From the NCBI GenBank assembly GCA_946478975.1, contig CAMLEO010000006.1, positions 1 to 58,449 of the forward strand: a DNA stretch of 58,449 bases. Direction: 5' to 3'. The translations under genes were made by a program, and so were the position numbers. The stretch comes from an uncultured Steroidobacter sp. (GTDB lineage: Bacteria > Pseudomonadota > Gammaproteobacteria > Steroidobacterales > Steroidobacteraceae). The notes beneath the pieces were generated by a model. It saw only the letters and a list, made by a program, of their open reading frames with translations, did not search any database and was not told where the DNA came from. Of the stretch, positions 34,594 through 43,595 are shown one piece after another. The number at the start of each line of letters is the position of its first letter. The first letter of the stretch is position 1.

Positions 34594-35904
34594 ATGACGC
34601 TCATAGCCATCGCCGCCGCCGTCGGCCTGCTCATCATCCTCATCGCCGCAGGGCGCATTCCGCCGTTCGTCGCTTTCATCATCTCCGCGATTGCCGCGGC
34701 TTTGATGCTGAATCTGCCGCTGGAGCAGATTCCCAAGAGCGTGGAGCGCGGCATCGGCGACATGCTCGGGCCGCTGTCCATCATCATCTGTCTCGGGGCG
34801 ATGTTCGGCAAGCTGATTGCGGACAGCGGCGCGGCGGAGCGCATTTCTCAGTCGCTGATCTGGCTGTTCGGCCAGAAGCACATTCCGATCGCCATGGCGC
34901 TCACCGGCTTCATTGTGGGCATTCCGCTGTTCTACAACGTCGGCTTCGTATTGATGGTGCCGCTGATTTTCTCGGTGGTGTATCGATCGAAGCTGCCGGC
35001 GCTGTATGCGGCGATTCCGATGCTCGCGGGCCTGTCGATTTCGCACGGTTTCCTGCCGCCGCATCCGTCACCCTCGGCGCTGGTGACACAGTTCGGCGCA
35101 GACATGGGTGTGACGCTGATCTATGGCTTGCTCGTGGGCATCCCGACGCTGATCGTCGCCGGCCCGCTGTTCGCAATGTCACTTCGCAACGTCAACGCGA
35201 CCTTGCCGGAGCTGTTCAAGCCGACGGAAATGAGCGACGCGGACCTGCCCGGCACCTTCAACAGCTTTGCGTGCGCCCTGCTGCCCGTCGTGTTGATCGC
35301 GTCGGCGACCGGCCTGTCTTACGCGCAGGTCGCGGGGCGAGCATTGCCGGTCGTGAATTTCATCGGCAATCCGATGATCGGGTTGTTGCTGTCGCTGGCG
35401 ATTGGAACTTACACACTCGGCTACGCGCGCGGACTACCGGTGCGCAAGTTGATGCAGAGTTATTCCGACGCAGTTCGCGACATTGCGGGCATTCTGCTCA
35501 TCGTCGCGGGTGCCGGCGCGTTGAAACAAATCTTTGTCGACGGCGGCGTGAACAACGATCTAGGCGCGCTGCTCGCGAATCTTCCCATCCATCCGCTGCT
35601 GCTGGGCTGGTTCGTCGCGCTGGTGATTCGCATCGCACTGGGCTCCGCGACAGTCGCTGGTCTCACCGCTGCCGGCATCGTGGCGCCGCTCGTTCAGGCC
35701 AGCGGCGTGGACCCGAACTGGATGGTGCTCGCGGTCGGCGCCGGCAGCCTGATGTGCTCGCACGTCAACGATTCGGCGTTCTGGATGTGCAAGGAATATT
35801 TCAACCTGAGCCTGATCGATACGTTCCGCAGCTGGTCGTTGATGGAAACCATCGTCGGCTCGGTGGGCATCGTGTTCATCATGGTGTTCAGTCACTGGTT
35901 CTAA
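34594..35904 (+). CDS. GntP-family gluconate/organic-acid:H+ symporter
   Basis: A 436-residue inner-membrane permease with about 12 hydrophobic segments. Motifs include VGLLIILIAAGRIPPFVAF, GIPLFYNVGFVLMVPLIF, SHGFLPPHPSPSALV (the conserved PPHP segment), SATVAGLTAAGI and a terminal HVNDSAFWMCKEYFNLS. The family carries gluconate and similar sugar acids; the operator in front supports that. No kinase or dehydratase is adjacent. The ribosome-binding site is weak. Confidence 0.92.
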   Translation: MTLIAIAAAVGLLIILIAAGRIPPFVAFIISAIAAALMLNLPLEQIPKSVERGIGDMLGPLSIIICLGAMFGKLIADSGAAERISQSLIWLFGQKHIPIAMALTGFIVGIPLFYNVGFVLMVPLIFSVVYRSKLPALYAAIPMLAGLSISHGFLPPHPSPSALVTQFGADMGVTLIYGLLVGIPTLIVAGPLFAMSLRNVNATLPELFKPTEMSDADLPGTFNSFACALLPVVLIASATGLSYAQVAGRALPVVNFIGNPMIGLLLSLAIGTYTLGYARGLPVRKLMQSYSDAVRDIAGILLIVAGAGALKQIFVDGGVNNDLGALLANLPIHPLLLGWFVALVIRIALGSATVAGLTAAGIVAPLVQASGVDPNWMVLAVGAGSLMCSHVNDSAFWMCKEYFNLSLIDTFRSWSLMETIVGSVGIVFIMVFSHWF

Positions 35905-35915
35905 CGCGCGGGCGG

Positions 35916-37610
35916 TTAGAACTCTTCCCAGTTCGAGTCGTCGCCACTCGCTCGCGCAAGCGGCGGAGGATTCGAAGCGCGCTTGGCAGTCGGCACTGGC
36001 GCTGGGCGTTTCGCTGCAACTTTCACGGGCGCGGGCCGGTGTGCGATCTCGACAGGCTTGCGTACGCCACCGCCGTTGACTCTGAAGAACGCAACCTGGC
36101 GGACCAGGTCTTCCGCCTGCGTCTGCATGCTCTTGCTCGCGGCCGATGCTTCTTCCACCAGCGCGGCGTTCTGTTGTGTGGCTGTGTCCATCTGCGTGAC
36201 GGCGTCGTTCACCTGATCGATACCCGACGCCTGCTCCTGGCTCGCAGCGGAGATGCCCTCGACGATGTCTGTAACCTTTTTGATGCTGGCCACGATCTGG
36301 CCGAGCGCTTCGCCGGACTGATTCACGTAGTCCGAGCCGTTTTTCACTTTCTCGACCGAATCGTTGATGAGATCTTTGATCTCCTTCGCGGCCACGGCGC
36401 TGCGTTGTGCAAGCGTGCGCACTTCAGTGGCGACCACAGCGAATCCACGCCCCTGCTCGCCGGCACGGGCAGCTTCGACAGCGGCGTTCAGCGCCAGCAG
36501 ATTTGTTTGAAACGCGATCTCGTCGATGACGCCGATGATGTCGGCGATCTTGCGGCTCGACGAATTGATCTCGCCCATCGCCTCCACGGCGCGATTGGCG
36601 ATGTCGGCACTGCTGCTGGCCTGCCCACGCGCGGAGCTCGCAAGCTGGCTCGCCTGCTTCGCACTGTCGGCATTCTGTTTCACAGTCGCCGTCATCTCTT
36701 CCATGCTCGATGCGGTTTCCTCCAGCGCCGCAGCCTGCTGCTGTGTGCGTCCGGAGAGATCGTCGTTGCCTTCCGCCAGCTGGCGCGCCGACGAGCCGAC
36801 GCGATCGGCGCTTGCGAGCACGTCGCTGACGATGCTCACCAGCTTGGTATCCATGGTCTTGAGCGCCTGCAGAAGCTGGCCGAACTCATCGCTGCGATCG
36901 ACGTGTATATCGTGCCCCAGCTCACCCGCGGCAATCTTGCCCGCGACGCTCATTCCCTGCTGCAAGGCTACCAGGATGGAACGAGCCAGCAGCCAGCCCA
37001 GCAGCAGCGCAACGCCGACGCCCACCGCCATCATCACTTCCATGATGAGGCTGTTGGTTCGATACAGCTCATCGGATTGTTTCTTCAGCTGCGCGGCGCG
37101 ATCAGTCAGAAACGACAGCAGACGATCGCCGCGCTCCATCGTATCGGTGGTCGTGCTGCGCGACTCGTTGGCGATGATGCCGGCCGCCGCGTCAAAGTTG
37201 CCCTGGTCCAGTGCCGCAAGCACTCGCTCGTTGATCTGGAGCAAATGCTCCCGGCTGTCGGCAAACTCAGCGCCGAGCTTGTCTTCCTCGGTCGTCAAGT
37301 CGGTGGCGCGATAGTCTTCCCAAAGCTGTTTGATGCGCGCACGGTTCTCGGAAATTTTACCCTTCGCCGCGCTCACAGCTGCGGGCGTACGAGCGAGGGC
37401 GGCAGCGAGAATCTCTTCGTTGACCGCTCGCTGGCGGGAAATGATTTCCGCGACCTGCGATTCGGCGACGAAATAGTTGTCGTAATTGAATGCCAGCGCA
37501 TCGTTCAATTTACGCGAGCTGACGTGGCCGACCGCGCCAACCGCAAGCAGCACCGCGATCAGCACACCGATCGTGCCCAGAATACGCTGTTTGGTCGATA
37601 AAGAGCCCAT
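35916..37610 (-). CDS. Methyl-accepting chemotaxis protein (4HB sensor)
   Basis: A 564-residue chemoreceptor. Membrane segments at about 10-30 and 185-208 enclose a periplasmic four-helix-bundle-type sensor. Then HAMP (about 210-265) and a long signalling coiled coil with the conserved hairpin [33 protein letters not shown]. The C-terminus ends NWEEF, a variant of the CheR/CheB-tethering NWETF pentapeptide, so the receptor is probably adaptation-competent. ATG 37610 follows GGGGGA; a TTG five codons upstream is not used. Confidence 0.93.
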   Translation of the reverse strand: MGSLSTKQRILGTIGVLIAVLLAVGAVGHVSSRKLNDALAFNYDNYFVAESQVAEIISRQRAVNEEILAAALARTPAAVSAAKGKISENRARIKQLWEDYRATDLTTEEDKLGAEFADSREHLLQINERVLAALDQGNFDAAAGIIANESRSTTTDTMERGDRLLSFLTDRAAQLKKQSDELYRTNSLIMEVMMAVGVGVALLLGWLLARSILVALQQGMSVAGKIAAGELGHDIHVDRSDEFGQLLQALKTMDTKLVSIVSDVLASADRVGSSARQLAEGNDDLSGRTQQQAAALEETASSMEEMTATVKQNADSAKQASQLASSARGQASSSADIANRAVEAMGEINSSSRKIADIIGVIDEIAFQTNLLALNAAVEAARAGEQGRGFAVVATEVRTLAQRSAVAAKEIKDLINDSVEKVKNGSDYVNQSGEALGQIVASIKKVTDIVEGISAASQEQASGIDQVNDAVTQMDTATQQNAALVEEASAASKSMQTQAEDLVRQVAFFRVNGGGVRKPVEIAHRPAPVKVAAKRPAPVPTAKRASNPPPLARASGDDSNWEEF

Positions 37611-37832
37611 GACGTCCCCCGACAAAGCAATGACTGAAATTCATCGAGCCTGCAACGTGCAGACTCCAGCCGCGTCGTGAACAGCGCTCTATGGGCAGCT
37701 TGTCGGCGCTTGTGAAAGCGACTTGAGGGACTGGCTCAACCCACAACCAAGGGGTTCCACGTAGCCCGGACGCAAATGCAGGCAGCGCCCACGGGCGTGT
37801 TGAGAGAATGTCTCATGGGTGTGTGACTCGGT

Positions 37833-38969
37833 TCACCGCGAGCGGCCGCGTGCGGTGACCGGCCAGATCTCCACCAGCGTGTCGCCGCTCACAATGTGAT
37901 AGGCGTCATAAAGATTCACGGTCGGATCGCAGTGTGGAACGGCCAGTCGCACCAGGTCCGCAAGCTTCCAGACATTCTTCATCTCCGGATCCACGACCGC
38001 GCCGTGCTCGTCGCCCATGAAGTGATACACACTTCCCTGCGGAGCGCCGGAGATCACCACCGGCGAGCCGGCGTCGGTGGCGAAGGCTTTATAGCCGGCG
38101 TCGATGGTCGCCATCCCCGGCGTGTTTGCGCTCACGACTCGCGCATCGACGAACAAGGAATATTCGTAAGGCGAGGCACCTCGATGGGCGAGATCGCAGT
38201 CCGTGTACTGGCGATCCATGAAAACATACGAGCCGACCTGCCACTCATTGAACACGCCCAACGCGGCATCGATGAAGTGCGTACCCGTGCCGCTGCCAGT
38301 GATTACTCGAGGCGCGCCTCCTTGGGCCGTGAGCTCCGCGATTATCGACTGCAGGTACTGCATGCGATCGCGAATTGCGTCGAAGCGCTCCTGGTAACTG
38401 GCGATGTGCTGCTGACGCCCGCAGTACATCTGCACGCCGCGATAGCGCAGGTTCGCATGCTCACGAATTGAGTTGAGGAGTTGTACGGCCGCCGCGCCCG
38501 AAGGCACACCGGTGCGCCGAATGCCTGGGTCCACGTCGATCAACACATGCAGCGGACGACTCATGCTCGCCGCGAGCGCGGTGACGTTTGCAACGTTATC
38601 GACAACGACCGCCAAGTCCCGAACTCGTTCGTTCAACGCATTCAGGCGAGCGATGGCCGGAGCGGAAACCACCGGCGAGGTGATGAGAATCGAATCGATG
38701 CCGCCGTCAGCAAGTGCTTCGGCTTCACCGAGCTTCGCGCAACACAGCCCAACTGCACCCGCCGCGATCTGACGCCTGGCGATGTCCACGCTCTTGTGCG
38801 TCTTCGCATGCGGCCGCAGTGACACGCCATGAGCGCGAGCGAGCTCGGCCATCTTGCGAATGTTTCTATCGAGCGCGTCGCGATCGATGACCAGCACGGG
38901 CGTGTTGAGCTCTGCACGCGAGCCGGGCCGTCCGATCAGCGACTGGTGCAATCGCATGTCATCGAGCAT
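37833..38969 (-). CDS. DSD1-family PLP enzyme (D-amino-acid dehydratase/aldolase type)
   Basis: A 378-residue enzyme with an alanine-racemase-like barrel. The PLP lysine is Lys-56 in LRPHAKTHKS. The C-terminal metal-binding part has VPHCDPTVNLYDAYHIV, with the His and Cys typical of D-serine dehydratase and D-threonine aldolase. ATG 38969 has AGGACG about six bases upstream; an ATG at 38990 overlaps the preceding stop but lacks a ribosome-binding site. It is last in a four-gene operon with MFS, TetR and FAD oxidoreductase genes. Confidence 0.88.
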   Translation of the reverse strand: MLDDMRLHQSLIGRPGSRAELNTPVLVIDRDALDRNIRKMAELARAHGVSLRPHAKTHKSVDIARRQIAAGAVGLCCAKLGEAEALADGGIDSILITSPVVSAPAIARLNALNERVRDLAVVVDNVANVTALAASMSRPLHVLIDVDPGIRRTGVPSGAAAVQLLNSIREHANLRYRGVQMYCGRQQHIASYQERFDAIRDRMQYLQSIIAELTAQGGAPRVITGSGTGTHFIDAALGVFNEWQVGSYVFMDRQYTDCDLAHRGASPYEYSLFVDARVVSANTPGMATIDAGYKAFATDAGSPVVISGAPQGSVYHFMGDEHGAVVDPEMKNVWKLADLVRLAVPHCDPTVNLYDAYHIVSGDTLVEIWPVTARGRSR

Positions 38970-38986
38970 GTTTCGTCCTGAATGCC

Positions 38987-40258
38987 TCATTGCGCGCGCA
39001 GCGGGAACAGCCGCGCGAGATGTCCGTTCGTGAACTTACCATGAGGATCGATTTCGCTTCGCACCGCCTTGAACGCAGCCGCGCGGGGATACAAAGAGTC
39101 GACATCCTCAGCCGTGAGCGTATGGCGCTTGGCCCAGTGCGGCCGTCCACCCGCCGAGCGAAAGATCGGCTCGGCCTGCGCGAACAGGTCACGCCAGGGC
39201 ATCTTGCTGTATTGATGCATGGAAATCGACGCGCCGGGGCCCGAGTTGAATGGGCTGAGCCAGATGTCGTCGCCCGCAACCCAGCGGAACTCGAATGGGA
39301 ACGTGACCGGCAGACGCTTCTTGCGCACCCACGCGATCGCTTCTTGCAGCACTGCCAGGCCCGCATCGCGCGGCAGCTCATATTCCATTTCTTCGAAAGG
39401 CACCGTGCGCTCGGAAGGAAAGATCAAATATGCCGGGCCCGTGCGGCGCGTGTTCTTGATGGCTCTCATCATCAAGCGCTGCAAAGGCCTCGTGAGCCAC
39501 GGCAGCGCGGCGGCCACATCACAGCAGCGACGAAAGATGCTCTCCTCGTCACGGCTGGGTTCGTATTTGCTGCCGGCTGGGTCGACGGGATGCAGCGTCT
39601 TCATGATGGCGCATTCGGCGTACGGAAAGATGAAAAACTCGGCATGGCGATGAATCGCAGCCAGCGAGCCAAACTCCTGCAGAGGCGCTACGCGGATGGT
39701 TTCTTCCAGATGCATGCAAGGCACGACATCCACTCGAATGCTGAGCGCAATTCCGAGCAGCCCCAGCGATAGTCGCTGTGCTTCAAACAAATCCGGCCGC
39801 TGCTCCCGGCTGCATTCGACGATGGAGCCATCCGCCAGCATCAGACGAAACGCCCGAGCGAACGTCGACAAGCTGCCCAGCTCCGCGCCAGTGCCGTGCG
39901 TGCCGGTCGATATCGCACCGGCCAGCGACTGCGGATTGATGTCGCCTTGGTTCGGCAATGAATAGCCCAGGTTCCACAGCTCGCGCGTGAGCTGTCGCAG
40001 ACTCCAGCCTGCCGGCGCCCAGGCGCTCTTTGCATCCGGGGCAAGCTCGATTCGACCATCGAGCTTGTCGAGCTGGATCAATGTTCCCTCTGTTTCGCAC
40101 AGAGGCATGAATGAATGCCCGGCGCCAAACACGCGCACCTTGTCGGCCGCGCGAACGATCGCAGCGAGCTCTCGCTCCGTGCGCGGATGTTCGAGGCGCG
40201 CCGGCGAGGCCAGCACGCTGCCGGACCAGTTGCTCCAGGTTTCGGTCATGACACTCAC
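38987..40258 (-). CDS. FAD-binding aldonolactone oxidase family oxidoreductase
   Basis: A 423-residue flavoenzyme of the sugar-lactone oxidase (D-arabinono-1,4-lactone/L-gulonolactone oxidase) family. FAD-binding PCMH domain: VRVFGAGHSFMPLC (about 42-55) and LPNQGDINPQSLAGAISTGTHG (about 100-121). The family C-terminal segment is seen as SAGGRPHWAKRH, where the Lys and His are conserved. The start GTG at 40258 overlaps the TetR stop; the ATG three codons later is an alternative. Substrate likely a sugar acid or lactone but not readable. Confidence 0.87.
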   Translation of the reverse strand: MSVMTETWSNWSGSVLASPARLEHPRTERELAAIVRAADKVRVFGAGHSFMPLCETEGTLIQLDKLDGRIELAPDAKSAWAPAGWSLRQLTRELWNLGYSLPNQGDINPQSLAGAISTGTHGTGAELGSLSTFARAFRLMLADGSIVECSREQRPDLFEAQRLSLGLLGIALSIRVDVVPCMHLEETIRVAPLQEFGSLAAIHRHAEFFIFPYAECAIMKTLHPVDPAGSKYEPSRDEESIFRRCCDVAAALPWLTRPLQRLMMRAIKNTRRTGPAYLIFPSERTVPFEEMEYELPRDAGLAVLQEAIAWVRKKRLPVTFPFEFRWVAGDDIWLSPFNSGPGASISMHQYSKMPWRDLFAQAEPIFRSAGGRPHWAKRHTLTAEDVDSLYPRAAAFKAVRSEIDPHGKFTNGHLARLFPLRAQ

Positions 40259-40893
40259 GGCCCCAGCAGCGTGCCACTCAGAATGCGCGCTGTTTCTTTG
40301 ATGACTTCTTCGCGTTTCAGCAATGTTTCTTCGGTCATCATCTCGTCGGCGGCAAAGCCGAGCTCAGTGGCGATGCGCACCCGCCGCCACAGTACTTTTT
40401 TCGGCAGATCCGGGAACAGCGGCGCGTAGGCCTTCACCATGCGATCGGTCACGAGTCGATGCGACTCGATACGAACATGCGCCAACTGTGGCACTGCTCG
40501 CAGCGCGCGCAACGTCCACACGGCGCCCGGCTCGGCGGCCGTGACTTCAGCGGTTGATCGCAACAGATCTTCGATGTGAGCTCTCAGAGCATCCACGCCT
40601 TCCGGTGTGTGTCGTTCGAGCCAGGCGAACAGTGCTTCGTTTTGCCGCTCCATCAAGCGACGGCCGAGTGCTTCGAGCACGGCGTACTTATCCGCGAAAT
40701 ATCGATACAGCGCGGGCGGCGTCACGCCGGCGCGAGCGCAAATCAGGTTCGTGGAAATCCGTTCGATGCCGACTTCCGCAAGCAGCTGCCCGGCGACATC
40801 GAGCAAACGTTCGCGCGTCTGCAGCGAGCGCACCTGTTTCGGAGCGACCGTCGCGGGCCGAACAGCAGCAATTTTCTTTCGTGCGAGCGGCAT
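40255..40893 (-). CDS. TetR-family transcriptional regulator
   Basis: A 212-residue repressor. The DNA-binding domain is at about 25-72 (TRERLLDVAGQLLAEVGIERISTNLICARAGVTPPALYRYF), followed by an all-helical ligand-binding part. It is inside the operon it probably controls, three bases after the MFS gene, and the palindrome at 42107-42122 is its likely operator. The inducer is unknown. Confidence 0.9.
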   Translation of the reverse strand: MPLARKKIAAVRPATVAPKQVRSLQTRERLLDVAGQLLAEVGIERISTNLICARAGVTPPALYRYFADKYAVLEALGRRLMERQNEALFAWLERHTPEGVDALRAHIEDLLRSTAEVTAAEPGAVWTLRALRAVPQLAHVRIESHRLVTDRMVKAYAPLFPDLPKKVLWRRVRIATELGFAADEMMTEETLLKREEVIKETARILSGTLLGP

Positions 40894-40896
40894 GAG

Positions 40897-42066
40897 CTAC
40901 ACCGCCGTCGACAATCCAGCACGCCGGCCGCGCAGCACGACGATGAGCAGAACACTGAGCACGAGCGCCACTGCGCCGAACAGCAGCGCACCGCGCACGT
41001 CGGTGTCGCTAACGATGAATGACGCGAACAATGGGCCCAAGCTGCCGCCGAGCAGCTCAGCACCGCCGATCAACACTGCCGAACGGCGGCTCGGATCTGC
41101 GGCAATCACCATCGGCACCAGGAACGGCAACGAGAACAACCACAGCCCGCCGAACAATCCCGCCGTCAACAAGAACGTCACCGGCGATGCGCCCCACAGG
41201 AAACCGACGATACAAAGCACGTTGGCAGCGGACACCACCACGAGTGTGGGGAACCAGCGGAGCCGGCCGGCAAATGCAGTCGCCGCCATCCCGCCAAGAA
41301 CCTGGCACGCCAAAGAAATGGAAACAGCCGTGCCGGCAACACTCGCCGCATGACCGTGCTGTCGTGACATCGGCTCGACATACACCCACACACCGAAGAT
41401 GAAGGCCGAGTACAAAAAGCACGCGGCCAATGCGGGCCAGCCTCGTGGCGGCGGCATGTTGGTCGCCGCGGAATCTTCCACCAGGGGAGCCAGTCGATCC
41501 ACGAGCTGGGTCGCGACGACTGCAGTAACAGCACAGAGAACGGCGAGCACGATGAAGCCGCCATTCGCGCCGTAATCGTCCACGACCCATGCGGTCAAGC
41601 CGGCGGCGATCAGAAATTGAATCAATGTTTGTGAAGTGAGATAGGCGCCGGACCAGCGCTCCGGCATCGGCGAGCGCGCAATCATCGCGATGGTGATCCA
41701 GATCAGCACGCCGCTCGGCACGCCGGCCAGCGCTCGCACTAATGTCACACCGGAGCCGCTGACGCGAGTGGTCAGCAAATCCAATCCACACAGCGCCAGC
41801 GCCGAGAAGATCGCGATGACGCGCAGGCGCTCGGCCCGCCAGCGTGCGCCGGCGTATGCGCTCGCCAATCCCATCATCAGCAACTCGGCCGTCGCGGCTT
41901 CGCCGATCTCGGCTGCGCTGATGCGCCCTTCGCTCTCCAGCGTACCGAGCAGCAGCGGCTGCAGGCCGGCGATGAGAATGCCGCAAATGCCGACGCACAG
42001 ATTCGCGGCGATCTGCGCCGGCGACGGCTGCTCGCCGATCCAGCGTTCATCGGCTGTCTCGCGCAT
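40897..42066 (-). CDS. Major facilitator superfamily transporter
   Basis: A 389-residue membrane protein with about 12 hydrophobic segments (for example ICGILIAGLQPLLLGTL, GLDLLTTRVSG, GGFIVLAVLCAVTAVVA and LLFGAVALVLSVLLIVVL). It lacks a clear substrate-defining motif. ATG 42066 follows GGGGAG by six bases; the GTG two codons before it is not used. First gene of the operon with TetR, lactone oxidase and DSD1 genes, so it probably imports the compound they act on or exports a product. Confidence 0.88.
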   Translation of the reverse strand: MRETADERWIGEQPSPAQIAANLCVGICGILIAGLQPLLLGTLESEGRISAAEIGEAATAELLMMGLASAYAGARWRAERLRVIAIFSALALCGLDLLTTRVSGSGVTLVRALAGVPSGVLIWITIAMIARSPMPERWSGAYLTSQTLIQFLIAAGLTAWVVDDYGANGGFIVLAVLCAVTAVVATQLVDRLAPLVEDSAATNMPPPRGWPALAACFLYSAFIFGVWVYVEPMSRQHGHAASVAGTAVSISLACQVLGGMAATAFAGRLRWFPTLVVVSAANVLCIVGFLWGASPVTFLLTAGLFGGLWLFSLPFLVPMVIAADPSRRSAVLIGGAELLGGSLGPLFASFIVSDTDVRGALLFGAVALVLSVLLIVVLRGRRAGLSTAV

Positions 42067-42103
42067 GGACACTCCCCGGCCAGAAGGTAGCGATGACTAT
42101 TCA

Positions 42104-42125
42104 AACGATAGTTTTCGCTATCTTT
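42104..42125. promoter_or_regulatory. Palindromic operator between divergent MFS and FAD-dehydrogenase genes
   Basis: GATAG (42107-42111) and CTATC (42118-42122) flank a 6-bp centre TTTTCG, with partly symmetric A/T flanks. It sits between two divergent genes, 38 bp before the MFS start and 58 bp before the FAD-dehydrogenase start. The TetR protein encoded in the left operon is the obvious candidate ligand. Confidence 0.5.
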
Positions 42126-42179
42126 AATCCCGCCGCGCCAGTTTGGCAAGGGCCAGCGAAACCGCGCTAAGCTTTGCGC

Positions 42180-43595
42180 ATGAATCCAAGCGCTTCCCTA
42201 CTCGCCGAGCTGCGACGAATCGTCGGGCCGCAGGGCTATCTCGACCAGGCGTCCGACCTCGAACCGTACCGGGTCGATCACCGCAAGTTGTATCGAGGCG
42301 CAACGCCCCTGGTATTGCGACCGGACAGCACCGAGCAGGTGTCGGCGATCATGCGCCTGTGCAACGAGGCGCGCGTCGGGATCGTGCCGGTCGGCGGCAA
42401 CACCGGCTACTGCGGTGGAGCAACGCCGAGCGAGGACGGCTCGCAGATCGTGCTGTCGCTCGCGCGCATGCGGCGGGTTCGATCGGTCGATCCGCTCAAC
42501 TACACCATGATCGCCGAAGCGGGCTGCGTGCTCGCAGAAGTGCAAGCGGCGGCCGCTGCTGTGGACCGATTGTTTCCAATGAGCTTGGGCTCGGAAGGCT
42601 CCTGCCAGCTCGGCGGCAATCTCTCCACCAACGCCGGCGGCACCGCCGTGCTTCGTTATGGAATGATGCGAGACCTGATCTTGGGCCTGGAAGTCGTGCT
42701 GCCTGACGGTCGCGTGCTGGATGGTTTGAAGCCGCTGCGCAAGGACAACACGGGTTATGACTTGCGCGATCTGTTCATCGGCGCCGAAGGCACGCTCGGA
42801 ATCATCACGGCTGCGGCCTGCAAATTGTTTTCCCGGCCGGCCGCGACGGTGACTGCCTTCGTCGGCACCGACGATCCCCAGCACGCGGTGACGCTGCTCT
42901 CGCGCCTGCGAACGTTCACGGGCGACGCAGTGTCCACGTTCGAGCTGATCCCGCGCATCGCGCTGGAACTGGTGTTGAAGCACGTTCCCAACACGGCGAA
43001 TCCGCTCGACACGCATCATCCGTGGTATGTGCTGCTGGAGATCGGCATGGGCCGGCACGACGAATCGCTGCGCGGCGCGGTTGAAGCCGAGCTGGCGGAT
43101 GCGATGGAACAGGGCGAAATCCAGAACGCGGCGCTCGCGACCAGCGAATCACAACGCGAAATGTTCTGGCGCCTGCGCGAAACGATTCCCGAAGCGCAGC
43201 GAGCGATCGGCGCGAGCATCAAGCACGACGTGTCGGTGACGACCAGCGAGCTGCCGAGATTCATCATCGAAGCGTCGCAGCTGATCCGCTCGATATCGCC
43301 GCAGGGACGCATCGTTTCCTATGGGCACATGGGCGACGGCAACTTGCATTTCAACGTCAGCCGCCCGGCGGACGGCGATGACGAATCCTTCCTGCGTTTG
43401 GCTCCGAGCATCAACCGCGCCGTGCATGACTTGATCGCGCGTTACGGCGGCAGCATCAGTGCCGAGCACGGCATCGGCAGGCTCAAGCGCGAGGAGTTGG
43501 TGCGTTACAAACATCCGGTCGCGATCGAGGTCATGCGCTCCATCAAGCAGGCGCTCGACCCGAACGGCATCATGAATCCGGGCAAGGTGCTTTAA
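42180..43595 (+). CDS. FAD-binding oxidoreductase, D-2-hydroxyacid dehydrogenase type (GlcD/D2HGDH family)
   Basis: A 471-residue flavoprotein. FAD-binding PCMH domain: IVPVGGNTGYCGGATP (about 64-79), LGSEGSCQLGGNLSTNAGGTAVLRYG (about 138-163) and IGAEGTLGIITAA. C-terminal catalytic half has the SYGHMGDGNLHFNV His cluster (about 380-393) and SAEHGIGRLK, then DPNGIMNPGKVL. The family oxidises D-2-hydroxyglutarate, D-lactate or similar. It is divergent from the TetR operon. Its last four bases overlap the convergent phoX stop. ATG 42180 is chosen over TTG two codons upstream. Confidence 0.92.
   Translation: MNPSASLLAELRRIVGPQGYLDQASDLEPYRVDHRKLYRGATPLVLRPDSTEQVSAIMRLCNEARVGIVPVGGNTGYCGGATPSEDGSQIVLSLARMRRVRSVDPLNYTMIAEAGCVLAEVQAAAAAVDRLFPMSLGSEGSCQLGGNLSTNAGGTAVLRYGMMRDLILGLEVVLPDGRVLDGLKPLRKDNTGYDLRDLFIGAEGTLGIITAAACKLFSRPAATVTAFVGTDDPQHAVTLLSRLRTFTGDAVSTFELIPRIALELVLKHVPNTANPLDTHHPWYVLLEIGMGRHDESLRGAVEAELADAMEQGEIQNAALATSESQREMFWRLRETIPEAQRAIGASIKHDVSVTTSELPRFIIEASQLIRSISPQGRIVSYGHMGDGNLHFNVSRPADGDDESFLRLAPSINRAVHDLIARYGGSISAEHGIGRLKREELVRYKHPVAIEVMRSIKQALDPNGIMNPGKVL

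Noticed and set aside
35271..37601. A 776-codon open frame on the plus strand
   Set aside because: Runs through the end of gntP in the wrong frame and antisense to the chemoreceptor gene; product shows no domain.
37745..37800. Sequence like GTAGCCCGGACGCAAATGCAGGC resembling a REP element
   Set aside because: A single imperfect half without a complementary arm or a second copy in the window.
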